Position numbers and translations under genes: made by a program. The notes beneath the pieces were generated by a model. The model had not been told where the DNA came from and did no database searches. It was given only the letters and a program-made list of their open reading frames with translations. Shown here in pieces: positions 46,465 to 55,488 of a stretch of DNA of 64,000 nt; within the stretch, counting starts at the first letter, position 1, and the number at the start of each line of letters is the position of its first letter. Source of the DNA: SZUA-36 sp963749115 (lineage in GTDB: Bacteria; Pseudomonadota; Gammaproteobacteria; Xanthomonadales; SZUA-36); contig CAVVLP010000007.1 in assembly GCA_963749115.1 (NCBI GenBank), positions 1 through 64,000 on the forward strand. The letters are read 5' to 3'.

Positions 46465-47602
46465 CCCGCCTTTGAGTCTGTATGTTCACATGCCCTGGTG
46501 TGTGCGCAAATGTCCATACTGTGATTTCAATTCGCATACCGCACCTGACAAACTTCCCGCAGAGGAATATATCCAGGCCCTGGTGGCAGATCTCGAACAG
46601 GACCTGCCCCTGGTGTGGGGACGCCCTGTGCAAAGTGTCTATTTCGGTGGGGGCACACCCAGCCTGTTTTCAGCCGACCAGATCGCAACATTTCTATCCG
46701 CGGCGAGAGCCCGTCTGGATCTGAGGCCTGATGTAGAAATCACCCTGGAAGCCAATCCCGGTACTATCGAACGTGATAGTTTTTCTGCCTATGCAGAGGC
46801 TGGCATCAACCGGGTTTCATTGGGTGTGCAGAGTTTTGATGACACTTTGCTTGAGCAAATCGGCCGCATACATGGTCGCGAGGAAATAGAACAGAGTTTA
46901 CAGTCTTTGAAATCGGCCGGAATCTCCAATTTTAATATTGACCTGATGTATGCATTACCCGGTCAGAGCCCCAACCAATCCAGACGCGATATTGAGTTGG
47001 CGATCGATGCCGGTCCGGCGCATATTTCTTTTTACCATTTAACCATTGAGCCGAATACAGCCTTTGCTGCAGAACCACCACAGCTACCGGTCGATGACAT
47101 GGCCTGGGATATGCAACAAACCGGGCTGGATATACTGGAGGCAAATGCCTACATGCAATATGAGATCTCGGCATTTGCACAGACAGAAAAGCAAAGCCGT
47201 CATAACATGAACTATTGGAGGTACGGTGATTTTCTGGCCATTGGTGCCGGGGCGCATGGAAAAATTACAATAGCGGCCGAGGGCCGGGTGCAGCGTTTTG
47301 CCAAATACCGGCACCCCAAGCGCTATATGCAAGGATTGGAAAGTGGAGATTGGCGTGCTGAAACGCGTATATTGAGTGATGAAGAACTTGTTTTCGAGTT
47401 TTTTCTGAATCAGTTAAGGCTAAAAGACGGGGTAAGCATCGATGACTTCAGTGCGCGTACCGGCCTGCCCTGGAATGTTGTTGAGGCACGTGTAGTAAAG
47501 GCTGTTGACAAAGGCTTGCTGGAGGTCCGGCATGAACGTGTCAGCCCCACCGTATTGGGGTGGCGGTTTGTGAGTGATATCCAGCAGATCTTTTTGCCAT
47601 GA
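46445..47602 (+). CDS. hemW: Radical SAM haem chaperone HemW
   Basis: About 385 residues, coproporphyrinogen-oxidase-like but of the HemW class that binds and delivers haem. Radical SAM motif CVRKCPYCDF (CxxxCxxC); YFGGGTPSLF; EITLEANPGTIERDSF; GINRVSLGVQSFDD; NFNIDLMYALPGQS. The trailing Cys after CPYC is replaced by Asp-Phe, as in HemW; coproporphyrinogen oxidase has CxxxCxxCxC. Start uncertain: ATG 46445 is chosen; GTG 46436 in frame adds three residues. Both overlap rdgB. Confidence 0.93.
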   Translation: MKGLLRNPPLSLYVHMPWCVRKCPYCDFNSHTAPDKLPAEEYIQALVADLEQDLPLVWGRPVQSVYFGGGTPSLFSADQIATFLSAARARLDLRPDVEITLEANPGTIERDSFSAYAEAGINRVSLGVQSFDDTLLEQIGRIHGREEIEQSLQSLKSAGISNFNIDLMYALPGQSPNQSRRDIELAIDAGPAHISFYHLTIEPNTAFAAEPPQLPVDDMAWDMQQTGLDILEANAYMQYEISAFAQTEKQSRHNMNYWRYGDFLAIGAGAHGKITIAAEGRVQRFAKYRHPKRYMQGLESGDWRAETRILSDEELVFEFFLNQLRLKDGVSIDDFSARTGLPWNVVEARVVKAVDKGLLEVRHERVSPTVLGWRFVSDIQQIFLP

Positions 47603-47674
47603 ATGGTCTTGCATTGCTTGGTGCAGGTCGTTAAACTAGCCGGCTCTTTAGCCTATTGAATACCGGAAATTGTC

Positions 47675-47917
47675 ATGAAAGCTGACACACATCCAGATTA
47701 CCGTGAAGTGGTTTTTCAGGATCTCTCATCAGATTTTGCATTCCTGACCCGCTCCACTGTAAGCAGTAAAGAAACTATCAAATGGGAAGATGGTAATGAG
47801 TACCCGCTGATCAAAGTGGAAGTCTCCAGCGCCTCTCACCCGTTCTATACCGGTAAGCACAAGTTAATGGATACCGGTGGTCGTGTAGACCGCTTTAAAC
47901 GCCGCTACCAGAAGTAA
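47675..47917 (+). CDS. rpmE2: 50S ribosomal protein L31, type B
   Basis: 80 residues without the four zinc cysteines of type A L31, so the zinc-independent form: MKADTHPDYREVVFQDLSSD, EVSSASHPFYTGKHKLMDTGG and VDRFKRRYQK. In many bacteria the type B protein replaces the zinc form during zinc limitation under Zur control; I saw no clear Zur palindrome upstream. An intrinsic terminator follows at 47939. Confidence 0.96.
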   Translation: MKADTHPDYREVVFQDLSSDFAFLTRSTVSSKETIKWEDGNEYPLIKVEVSSASHPFYTGKHKLMDTGGRVDRFKRRYQK

Positions 47918-47938
47918 TCCCGGTACACCACATACAGG

Positions 47939-47971
47939 GCCCGGAATGGTTTTAATCATTCCGGGCTTTTT
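47939..47971 (+). terminator. Intrinsic terminator of rpmE2
   Basis: A perfect 10-bp stem GCCCGGAATG/CATTCCGGGC with an 8-base loop and a run of five T (47967-47971). It lies 22 bases after the rpmE2 stop. Confidence 0.95.
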
Positions 47972-48088
47972 GTTGTGCGCACGAAAAGAAAATAATTACA
48001 AATTGTGAGATACTTACGGGCCGCAATATGCCGAGACATCTAAGTGATTCTCTATCGTACAACCTGCTAATTCACAAGGAGCGTTCCA

Positions 48089-49379
48089 ATGTCCGATCAA
48101 CGCGTAACAGTCACAGACGGGAGTAGTGGCAAAAGCCTTGAACTGCCTGTCATTAAAGGTACTGAAGGTGAGCCGTGTTTGCAGATAAAGGCTTTACCTT
48201 CAACATTGGGTTATTTCACCTATGACCCGGGTTTTACAGCCACCGCCAGTTGTACCAGCAAGATCACATTTATCGATGGTGGAAAGGGCATATTACGTTA
48301 TCGCGGTTATCCGATTGAGCAACTCGCCGAACAGAGCACCTTCCTGGAAGTTGCCTATCTTTTGTTAGAAGGTGAATTACCTACCACTGATGAATTCGCA
48401 GAATTCGAAAAAGACATCACCTACCACACGATGATTCATGAAAGGCTGAGTACTTTTATCAGCGGATTTCATTATGACGCGCATCCGATGGCCATGATGG
48501 CCGGTGTCGTGGGTTCGCTGGCTGCGTTCTATCATGACAAAATGGACATGAAAAACCCGGAACATCGGATGCTGGCCGCTAAACGTATGATCGCCAAGAT
48601 GCCGACTATCGCTGCTGCCTGTTACCGGCACCACATGGGTTGGCCGACCGCATATCCGAATAATTCACTGAATTACACGGAAAACTTCCTGGACATGATG
48701 TTCTCGGTTCCGACAGAGAAATATGAAGTCAGCCAGGTTGCCGCCAAGGCATTCGATCTGTTGTTTATCCTGCATGCTGACCATGAGCAGAACGCCAGTA
48801 CATCCACCGTAAGGCTGGTCGGTTCAACAGGAGCCAATCCCTATGCCAGTGTCGCCGCTGGTATTTCAGCGTTGTGGGGTCCTGCTCATGGTGGTGCGAA
48901 TGAGGCCGTGTTGACCATGCTCGGTGAGATTGGTGACGTGTCACGGGTGGGTAAGTTTATCGATAAAGCCAAAGATAAAAATGATCCGTTCCGGTTAATG
49001 GGATTCGGTCACCGTGTGTATAAAAACTTTGATCCGCGGGCAACCCTCATTCGTAAGGCCGCTTACGAGGTTTTAGAAGAGTTGGGTAGCACGGATCCGT
49101 TGTTAGTCCCTTGCCATGGAATTGGAACGTATTGCACTTGAAGATGATTACTTTATAAGCAAGAAACTCTATCCAAACGTGGACTTTTACTCCGGTATCA
49201 TTTACAAGGCGCTCGGCATTCCGACAAGTATGTTTACCGTTATGTTTGCTATAGCAAGGACAGTTGGCTGGGTTTCTCAATGGCTGGAGCAAGAAGAGGT
49301 CGGCACTCCCATTGGCCGCCCGAGACAGGTCTATGCCGGACCGGCTGCACGTGATTACGTTTCGCTGGAGTTACGCTAA
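48089..49379 (+). CDS. gltA: Citrate synthase (one +1 frameshift)
   Basis: Condenses acetyl-CoA and oxaloacetate; type II hexameric citrate synthase of the TCA cycle. About 429 residues after correction, as in E. coli (427). Conserved blocks: ITFIDGGKGILRYRGYPIEQ, catalytic His in LHADHEQNASTSTVRLVG, WGPAHGGANEAVL with the second His, FGHRVYKNFDPRA, and, in the shifted frame, MELERIALEDDYFI and LYPNVDFYSGIIYKALGIP. The slip is one extra C in CCC at 49108-49110 (native DPLLVLAMELE). A broken sole citrate synthase would be surprising, which argues for a sequence error. The stop codon TAA (49377-49379) is also the flank of the small element that follows. Confidence 0.95.
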
Positions 49380-49494
49380 GGAATCTCTGATCTATTCATG
49401 AACTCGTATCTCGCCTGAGGGCGTCTACTCTCGGTGGTGAACCTGGACATTTTGATTCACAATCTGCTTCGCTCAGAATAAATAAGAGGTTCCC
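49380..49494. mobile_element. Small MITE-like element at the gltA stop codon
   Basis: 115 bases bounded by imperfect inverted ends: GGAATCTCTGATCTATTC on the left and the reverse complement of GGGAACCTCTTATTTATTC on the right (15 of 18 match). It is flanked by TAA at 49377-49379 and 49495-49497; the longer direct repeat CTAAGG also frames it (49376-49381, 49494-49499). GGGAACCTCT-type ends with a TNA duplication resemble IS5-group ends as I remember them. No coding capacity. It may now act as the 3' hairpin of gltA. Confidence 0.5.
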
Positions 49495-49504
49495 TAAGGT
49501 TTAA

Positions 49505-50116
49505 TCAGGTACCAGCCAACAGGTATTCTACCTCTGACAAGGGTGCCCGTTTTTGCGGACGCCCATCTACCGGGCTGGGTGGTGCCTGGCGTAATTCCAT
49601 GCGATTGAACAGGGTCAGTTCAACCTCTATGCCCTGCGCAACGGTGACCAGTAGCTGCACTTGTCTGTAGCTCCCGTCATGCCATCGAATTTTCCGTTGC
49701 TCATTGCGGAATACAAGACCCTTATCAAGAAGGTGAATGACAACCGCATCAGGCGGGTCGTTAAAAACGTGTATTGATACACGGGCATTTTCGTCTGCCG
49801 TGCCTTCGAGTACAGGTCCCACCAGTCGCGGGTAAAATGATTCGAGTGAGCGCATGACGCTCAATGCGACCCCCCGCATTTTTTGCAGGTGGCGAATATG
49901 TCGCTGACCACCGTAAATCCCCTGGTAAGCACGCAATTCACTTTCTACTTCTGCATTGCTGGGCATGGTTGTCCGCAGATTGATTCCCAGTCGTTCGATT
50001 GCTTTCTGCTTGGCTACACGATAGTTGAAAAGTGACTGTGTAGACATAATACGTGCTGCTTCGGCGGCGATGATGCGGCGAATCTGGCTGGTTTTTTTTG
50101 TGTTATTAGCCCGCAT
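49505..50116 (-). CDS. Conserved hypothetical protein
   Basis: I do not recognise the family of this 203-residue protein. It is soluble and basic at the N-terminus (MRANNTKKTSQIRRIIAAEA). A helical first half (AKQKAIERLGINLRTTMPSN, YQGIYGGQRHIRHLQKMRGV) precedes a beta-rich second half (VSIHVFNDPPDAVVIHLLDK, YRQVQLLVTVAQGIEVELTL). No cysteine and no obvious active-site motif are present. The start might instead be Met 24, which begins STQSLFNYRVAKQK. It lies alone on the minus strand between the gltA element and the ponA 3' repeat. Confidence 0.65.
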   Translation of the reverse strand: MRANNTKKTSQIRRIIAAEAARIMSTQSLFNYRVAKQKAIERLGINLRTTMPSNAEVESELRAYQGIYGGQRHIRHLQKMRGVALSVMRSLESFYPRLVGPVLEGTADENARVSIHVFNDPPDAVVIHLLDKGLVFRNEQRKIRWHDGSYRQVQLLVTVAQGIEVELTLFNRMELRQAPPSPVDGRPQKRAPLSEVEYLLAGT

Positions 50117-50272
50117 AATTCACCAGTCGGTACATTGCCTCACTGCATGTGTATGAATCAGTTGAGTTAAATGATGTTTTCATTTATTAGTTTGAGGGTC
50201 ACTTTGTACCTGGCCCAGTGCCTATCCCGGCCCTGGCTTATGGTCCAGGCCAGCCTTCTCGACCGGTTCCCG

Positions 50273-50350
50273 CTTCTCTCACCTTCTCTCACTTCTCTCA
50301 CCTTCTCTCAGCTTCTCTCACCTTCTCTCACTTCTCTCACCTTCTCCGGG
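50273..50350. repeat. Polypyrimidine tandem repeat after ponA
   Basis: Two adjacent 39-bp copies (50273-50311 and 50312-50350), each built of four units of CTTCTCTCAC or a 9-base version; the last unit diverges (CTTCTCCGGG). The plus strand is all pyrimidine except the A (or G) of each unit; the minus strand, which is the ponA transcript, is GTGAGAGAAG repeated. It begins 36 bases past the ponA stop. Such a purine-pyrimidine mirror-like tract could form a triplex or slow a polymerase. No CRISPR-like spacers separate the units. Confidence 0.9.
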
Positions 50351-50385
50351 ATACTGCTGAAATATGCGGGTTAGCGGGAAATTTA

Positions 50386-52875
50386 TCAGAAACTGTCGTA
50401 TGGATCCTCTTCCTTAACGGCATCAGATTGATCTCCTTTTTTTTCATCCTCCATTGGTGGAAGACTTCCCATATCAAATATTTCCAGAATTGCATCACGA
50501 TTTTCGATTCTGGCGAGCAAACCCGTTTCCGGATCAATGCGTGCCTGGGTTATACCTTCAGGTATTTCAAGGGCCTGATCCGGTACATCCTGCAAAGCGA
50601 CCCGCATATACTTAATCCATATTGGCATAGCGGCCTTACCGCCAACTTCATTGCGTCCCAGCGGTTCGTGACTATCAAAACCCACCCAGACCGACGTAAC
50701 GATTTCATCGTTGTAACCGGAAAACCATGCGTCGCGCTGCTCGTTGGTCGTTCCCGTCTTACCCGCGAGGTCGTTGCGTCCCAGTTCCATGGCTTTTTTA
50801 CCTGTTCCCCGCCGGATCACGTCCATCATCATGGAGCGAATCAGAAAAGCGTTTTGCTTGGTGATAACACGTGGAGCGGATGTTGGCTTCGCCACCATAT
50901 TTTGCTCCGGTGAGGTCTCCTGTTCGGTGACCAGAAGGTTCTCCTCAGTCTCAAGTTGTAAAGGTCTGAAGCTTGGCTCTACTTTTTTTACTATTTCAAT
51001 TTGCTCTGCGCCTGACTCCTGGTCGAATTCACAATCTTCACATACCAGTTGGGGACTTGCAGCGAAACGCACTATACCCCTGGCATCTACTATCCGCGAT
51101 ATAAAATAGGGGTCGATCAGGTAGCCGCCATTGGCAAATACTGCAAACCCCCTGGCAATGCTGATGGGTGCAAGTGAGGCGCTACCAAGAGCCATGGACA
51201 AATTAGCCGGTAATTCTGCCGGATCAAAGCCGAAAGAACTGATGTAATCAGTTGCGTAAGGAATACCTATTTCTCTTAACAATCTGATTGAAACCAGGTT
51301 ACGGGAATTGACCATGGCTTCACGTAAACGCGTGGGGCCGAAAAACTTCTCGCTGTAATTTTGTGGTTTCCAGTCTCTCTCAAGTTCGGTGTCACTGAAA
51401 ACAATGGGTGCATCATTAACAATACTGGCGGTGGTTTTGCCCTTCGCCAATGCAGCCGAATAGATAAACGGTTTGAAACCTGAACCTGGCTGGCGGCGAC
51501 TCTGAACTACGCGATTAAACTTGCTGCGTGTGTAATCGAAACCACCAACCAATGCCTTGATGGAACCGTCACGAGGGCTCAGTGAAATCAACAATGCCTC
51601 CGGTTCCGGTATTTGTGCCAATTCGCGCTGGCCCTCATCACGTAAACGGGTACGAATGATGTCACCGGTTTGCAGCACGTCTCCTACGCTCTCCGGTTTA
51701 AGCCCCACCCGTTCGCGGCTAACAAATTTCCTGGCCCACGCCATGTCGTCGAGCGTGAGCGCGATAGTCTGTCCATCGAGTTGATAAATCAGGGCAATAT
51801 CTTCATCGACCTCAATTACCAGTCCCGGCACCAGTCCGGCCAATGGTTTATAGGGTCGAAGAATCTCATCCCAGGCTTGGGTGGTGGTGTTTTCTTCCAG
51901 GTCGAAATGCGCTTCTGCACCACGGTATCCGTGTCTGTGATCATACTCCTCAAGTCCGTCAATCACAGCCTGGTTGGCGGTAACCTGAAGGTTGGATTTT
52001 ATGGTCGTATAAACCTCGTAACCACCGGTGTAAGCTGATTGGCCAAATCTCGCCAACATTTCCTTACGAACCATCTCAGCGACGTAAGGTGCTGAAACTT
52101 CCGTTGTGGCTCCATGGTAGAAGGCGGTGTTTCTTTCGTTTATAGCTTGTTGATATTCAGGGTCGTTGATGTATCCGAGCTCCAGCATACGCCCCAGAAC
52201 GTAGTCACGACGTTCCATGGCACGCTCTGGTGAGGTTATCGGGTTTATCCTTGATGGTGCCTTTGGTAACGCCGCGATCATTGCACATTGGGCCAGGCTT
52301 AGTTCGCCAACGGGTTTACCGTAATACACATCAGCCGCCGCACCCACACCGTATGCCCGATGCCCGAGCAATATTTTGTTCAAAAACAGTTCGAGAATTT
52401 CATCTTTTGATAACTCTCGCTCTATTTTCAGTGCCAGAAATATTTCTTTTATCTTTCGTGTAAAAGTTTTGTCCAGCGTAAGAAAAACATTTCGGGCCAG
52501 AATTTGCGTAATGGTGCTTCCGCCTATCGACTTCTCACCGGTCGTTGCCAGGGTCCAGACTGCGCGGGTGATTCCCTGGTAGTCGATACCGGGATGATCA
52601 TAGAAACGTTTGTCTTCGCCGGCGACAAAAGCGTTGATTAAATTCGGGGGCATTTCTTCGATTTGAACAGGGATTCTTCGCTTTTCTCCGAAAACACTGA
52701 TCAATTTGCCATCTGATGTGAATACTCGCAATGGTATCTGGAGTTGTATGTCACGGAGGGTTTCAACGTCTGGAAGATCTTTAGAAACAACAAGGTAGGT
52801 GATGATAACCGTGGATAGCCCCAACACAAATGCGACGAGCAGAATGCGAAATATTGAACGAAGTACTTTTTTCAA
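50386..52875 (-). CDS. mrcA: Penicillin-binding protein 1A
   Basis: Bifunctional peptidoglycan glycosyltransferase/transpeptidase (also called ponA), 829 intact residues. N-terminal membrane anchor at about 10-30 (ILLVAFVLGLSTVIITYLVV). Glycosyltransferase motifs: the catalytic Glu in AGEDKRFYDHPGID, GGSTITQILARNVFL and KIKEIFLALKIERELSK. Transpeptidase motifs: SxxK in QPGSGFKPFIYSAAL, SRN in VNSRNLVSIRL and KTG in LAGKTGTTNEQRDAW. A 100-residue insertion with three Cys-like acidic features (CEDCEF) lies between SRN and KTG. It is divergent from pilMNOPQ, an arrangement conserved across gammaproteobacteria. Confidence 0.97.
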   Translation of the reverse strand: MKKVLRSIFRILLVAFVLGLSTVIITYLVVSKDLPDVETLRDIQLQIPLRVFTSDGKLISVFGEKRRIPVQIEEMPPNLINAFVAGEDKRFYDHPGIDYQGITRAVWTLATTGEKSIGGSTITQILARNVFLTLDKTFTRKIKEIFLALKIERELSKDEILELFLNKILLGHRAYGVGAAADVYYGKPVGELSLAQCAMIAALPKAPSRINPITSPERAMERRDYVLGRMLELGYINDPEYQQAINERNTAFYHGATTEVSAPYVAEMVRKEMLARFGQSAYTGGYEVYTTIKSNLQVTANQAVIDGLEEYDHRHGYRGAEAHFDLEENTTTQAWDEILRPYKPLAGLVPGLVIEVDEDIALIYQLDGQTIALTLDDMAWARKFVSRERVGLKPESVGDVLQTGDIIRTRLRDEGQRELAQIPEPEALLISLSPRDGSIKALVGGFDYTRSKFNRVVQSRRQPGSGFKPFIYSAALAKGKTTASIVNDAPIVFSDTELERDWKPQNYSEKFFGPTRLREAMVNSRNLVSIRLLREIGIPYATDYISSFGFDPAELPANLSMALGSASLAPISIARGFAVFANGGYLIDPYFISRIVDARGIVRFAASPQLVCEDCEFDQESGAEQIEIVKKVEPSFRPLQLETEENLLVTEQETSPEQNMVAKPTSAPRVITKQNAFLIRSMMMDVIRRGTGKKAMELGRNDLAGKTGTTNEQRDAWFSGYNDEIVTSVWVGFDSHEPLGRNEVGGKAAMPIWIKYMRVALQDVPDQALEIPEGITQARIDPETGLLARIENRDAILEIFDMGSLPPMEDEKKGDQSDAVKEEDPYDSF

Positions 52876-52927
52876 AACTTTATCCTGCTATGCTTAGCGA
52901 CATAAAATGGAATTTTAGTTGATATAT

Positions 52928-52951
52928 CCTTCTCCGGATAGCGGGAGAAGG
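52928..52951. repeat. REP-like palindrome CCTTCTCC/GGAGAAGG
   Basis: A perfect 8-bp stem with an 8-base loop, 53 bases upstream of the mrcA start. CCTTCTCCGG-ATA also occurs at 50339-50352, on the other side of mrcA, at the end of the polypyrimidine repeat. Short palindromes of this kind are scattered in many gammaproteobacterial genomes. Its role is unknown. Confidence 0.55.
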
Positions 52952-53109
52952 GACAGAAAGTTACACGCCGCATCAGACAGGGAAAGAGTCGGTTATGACG
53001 AGTGTTGACAACTCACCAATCCAGTCGTTCCCCACTGTAAGCTATTTGGCAGTCGTTTGCCGGTGTGTAAACATTTTATGCTCCAAAATGCCACAAGGTG
53101 TTTGAGTAT

Positions 53110-53140
53110 TTCGGAGTTTTCTGTTAAAAACTGCTATAAG
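53110..53140 (+). promoter_or_regulatory. Candidate extended -10 promoter of pilMNOPQ
   Basis: TGC-TATAAG at 53132-53140 fits an extended -10 element; a weak TTCGGA (53110-53115) lies 19 bases upstream. Transcription would start near 53147, leaving a 37-base leader before the TTG at 53184 and only 10 bases before the TTG at 53157, which favours the later start of pilM. Confidence 0.45.
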
Positions 53141-53183
53141 AAGTCTCACTAAACCATTGGCATGGAAAAAGAATGGGGGAGTC

Positions 53184-54242
53184 TTGAAACTGTTTGGAAA
53201 AAAAACAGATCCAGTTATAGGGCTGGATATTGGCTCGACAGGCGTACGTTTGTTGCAATTGTCCAGTCATGGGTCCGGATACAGGGTTGATCACTTTGCT
53301 GTAGAGCCTCTCGGCGAAGGCGTTGTGGTTGATAAAGCTGTGCAGGATGTTGAAGCAATCTCGACCGCCATCTTAAAGGCGATCAAGAGCTCGGGCACAC
53401 GTGCCAAATCCTGTGCAATCGCGGTTTCCGGTTCGGCCGTTTTCACCAAGACTATCAGTTTGCCGGCAGATCTTGCCGACGCCGATATTGAAAGTCAGGT
53501 GCAAATAGAGGCCAATCAGTACATACCCTTTCCTCTTAATGAGGTCAGTCTCGATTTCGAAGTGCTGGGGCCTTCCCCACGTAACGCGGATCTGATTGAT
53601 ATTCTGCTGGCTGCCAGTAAGAGTGAAAATGTTGAAAGCCGTCAGGATGCTATTGATGCGGCAGGTTTGAAAACGAAAGTTGTTGATGTAGAGGCTTTCG
53701 CGATTGCAAACGCATTTGAACTGATTCGTAAACGTGATGGTGTAAACCGCGTTGATGCCGTAGGGCTGTTTGACGTCGGCTACGACCAGACTACACTACT
53801 GGTGATTAAGGGTGGTCAGGTCATCTATACCCGTGATCACCCCTTTGGTGGTCATCAGTTACTGGAAGAAATTCAGCGACGCTATGACATGACCGCAGAA
53901 CAAGCGAGTTTTTTTGAGCGCGATGAAGGAACGCCAGAAGATTTTGAGGAAGAGGTGTTGGAGCCATTTCAGCTAAACATCGTTCATCAGATCAGCCGAG
54001 CGTTACAGTTTTATGCCTCCAGTAACGAGTACTCCAATATCGGTACAATTTACCTGTCAGGTGGAACTGCAGCACTTAAAGGCCTGGCTTCCATGGTTCA
54101 ACAGGAACTTGGAATGACAACCCGGATTGCCGACCCTGTCACTGGCATGGATATTGCCAGCAATGTGTCGGTGAATACGCTAAAGCGTAATGCCAACAAC
54201 CTGATGATAGCCATGGGCTTGGCTTTGAGAGGGTTTGACTGA
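53184..54242 (+). CDS. pilM: Type IV pilus inner-membrane platform protein PilM
   Basis: An actin-like (FtsA-like) cytoplasmic ATPase-fold protein that binds the N-terminus of PilN. From TTG 53184 it is 352 residues beginning LKLFGKKTDPVIGLDIGSTG, the family's usual start; a TTG at 53157 in the same frame would add nine residues. A GGGGGAG site precedes the chosen start at short spacing. Other blocks: SLPADLADADIESQVQIEANQ (split), YIPFPLNEVSLDFEVLG and IYLSGGTAALKGLASMVQ. The stop overlaps pilN by one base (TGATG). Confidence 0.94.
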   Translation: MKLFGKKTDPVIGLDIGSTGVRLLQLSSHGSGYRVDHFAVEPLGEGVVVDKAVQDVEAISTAILKAIKSSGTRAKSCAIAVSGSAVFTKTISLPADLADADIESQVQIEANQYIPFPLNEVSLDFEVLGPSPRNADLIDILLAASKSENVESRQDAIDAAGLKTKVVDVEAFAIANAFELIRKRDGVNRVDAVGLFDVGYDQTTLLVIKGGQVIYTRDHPFGGHQLLEEIQRRYDMTAEQASFFERDEGTPEDFEEEVLEPFQLNIVHQISRALQFYASSNEYSNIGTIYLSGGTAALKGLASMVQQELGMTTRIADPVTGMDIASNVSVNTLKRNANNLMIAMGLALRGFD

Positions 54243-54847
54243 TGGCCAGAATCAATTTATTGCCATGGCGGGAAGAAAAACGCAGGGAAAGACAGCGTTC
54301 GTTTATGTCTTCCTTACTATTGACCGCCATTCTGGGTGTTCTCCTGGTATTTTTTGCGGGTTTTGTATTTGACCAGAAAATTTCTCATCAACAATCGAGA
54401 AATCAAAAGGTTCAGAGAGAAATCCAGGAACTGGAAAGCCGGATTACACGAATTGAGCAACTGGAGAGGACACGCGCGCGCCTGATTTCACGTAAACAGG
54501 TTATCGAACGCTTGCAGGCCAGTCGTTCCACGACAGTAGAATTGCTGGACAAGCTGGCAAAATCAATTCCAGTAGGCGTAACCCTCACCACCATTCGACA
54601 GCAGGGTAGTAACCTGACACTGGTAGGCACCAGCCAGTCCAACGCGAGGGTATCAGCTTACCTGAGGGAATTGGACAAAAATGATTTATTCATTAACCCC
54701 CAGCTTGATTATGTGCGGACATCGGCTAAACCGGTTTCCGCCACTGAATCTTATGAGTTCAGCATTAACGTGAATTTGCGCCCACCAAAATCTGCCGAAG
54801 AAGACAATGTCTTTGATGACCCGGATATTCAGGGAGAAGCGGAATGA
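54242..54847 (+). CDS. pilN: Type IV pilus assembly protein PilN
   Basis: 201 residues. The PilM-binding N-terminal peptide MARINLLPWREEKRRERQ is exact for the family (INLLPWR). One membrane helix follows at about 22-42 (SLLLTAILGVLLVFFAGFVF), then a periplasmic coiled coil and a ferredoxin-like domain (GVTLTTIRQQGSNLTLVGTS). It pairs with PilO to link the platform to the secretin through PilP. It overlaps pilO by 4 bases. Confidence 0.95.
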   Translation: MARINLLPWREEKRRERQRSFMSSLLLTAILGVLLVFFAGFVFDQKISHQQSRNQKVQREIQELESRITRIEQLERTRARLISRKQVIERLQASRSTTVELLDKLAKSIPVGVTLTTIRQQGSNLTLVGTSQSNARVSAYLRELDKNDLFINPQLDYVRTSAKPVSATESYEFSINVNLRPPKSAEEDNVFDDPDIQGEAE

Positions 54848-55488
54848 TTTTTGAAGACCTCAGAAATGCTGACTTTTCGGATCTTGGCAATGCGCCGGGA
54901 ACGGTTCGGTACACTTTGCTTTTGTTCGCGCTGATCCTGCTTCTTGTCGCGGGTTACTTTCTTTTGATAGATGACAAAAAGATTGAACTGGAGCAATCCC
55001 GTCAGCAGGAGTTGGCGCTGTTGGCTGATTTTGAATTCAAGCAGCAGAAAGCCGCAAACCTGGAAGCTTATGAAAAGCAACTGGTTGATATGCAGGAACT
55101 GTTAACAACCATGTTCCGACAGCTACCTAACAGGACCGAAATGGACAAACTGTTGGTGGATGTTTCACAGACTGCGTTGGCCGCGGGTATTGAAGTACAG
55201 CTATTTGAACCACAAGCGGAAACTTTCAATGACTTTTATGCAGAACGGCCAATCGTTATCAGGATGTTGGGCGACTATCACGAGTTCGGAGAATTTGTCA
55301 GTGGTGTAGCAGCGTTACCCCGGGTGGTGATCCTGACCATGCATGACATTTCTTTGAAACGTGCGGGCGCGAGCCAGAGCCGTTACGGTAGTTCGGAAGG
55401 TCGCCTGATCCTGGAAGGGAGGGTTAAGACCTATCGTTATGTCGATGAAGAAGAAGTCGCTCAGAGAGCGGCGGAGCAAGCACCATGA
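54844..55488 (+). CDS. pilO: Type IV pilus assembly protein PilO
   Basis: 214 residues. A short cytoplasmic tail is followed by one membrane helix at about 20-42 (TLLLFALILLLVAGYFLLID), a coiled coil (QSRQQELALLADFEFKQQKA) and a periplasmic domain with ERPIVIRMLGDYHEFGEFVS and LPRVVILTMHDISL. It forms a heterodimer with PilN. It overlaps pilP by 4 bases. Confidence 0.95.
   Translation: MIFEDLRNADFSDLGNAPGTVRYTLLLFALILLLVAGYFLLIDDKKIELEQSRQQELALLADFEFKQQKAANLEAYEKQLVDMQELLTTMFRQLPNRTEMDKLLVDVSQTALAAGIEVQLFEPQAETFNDFYAERPIVIRMLGDYHEFGEFVSGVAALPRVVILTMHDISLKRAGASQSRYGSSEGRLILEGRVKTYRYVDEEEVAQRAAEQAP

Noticed and set aside
50273..50350. CRISPR array
   Set aside because: Units are 9-10 bases, directly adjacent and without unique spacers; no cas gene is in the window.
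50171..50913. Plus-strand open frames over the polypyrimidine repeat and the ponA 3' end
   Set aside because: Their protein is repeat-derived or antisense to ponA, with no ribosome site and no recognisable motif.
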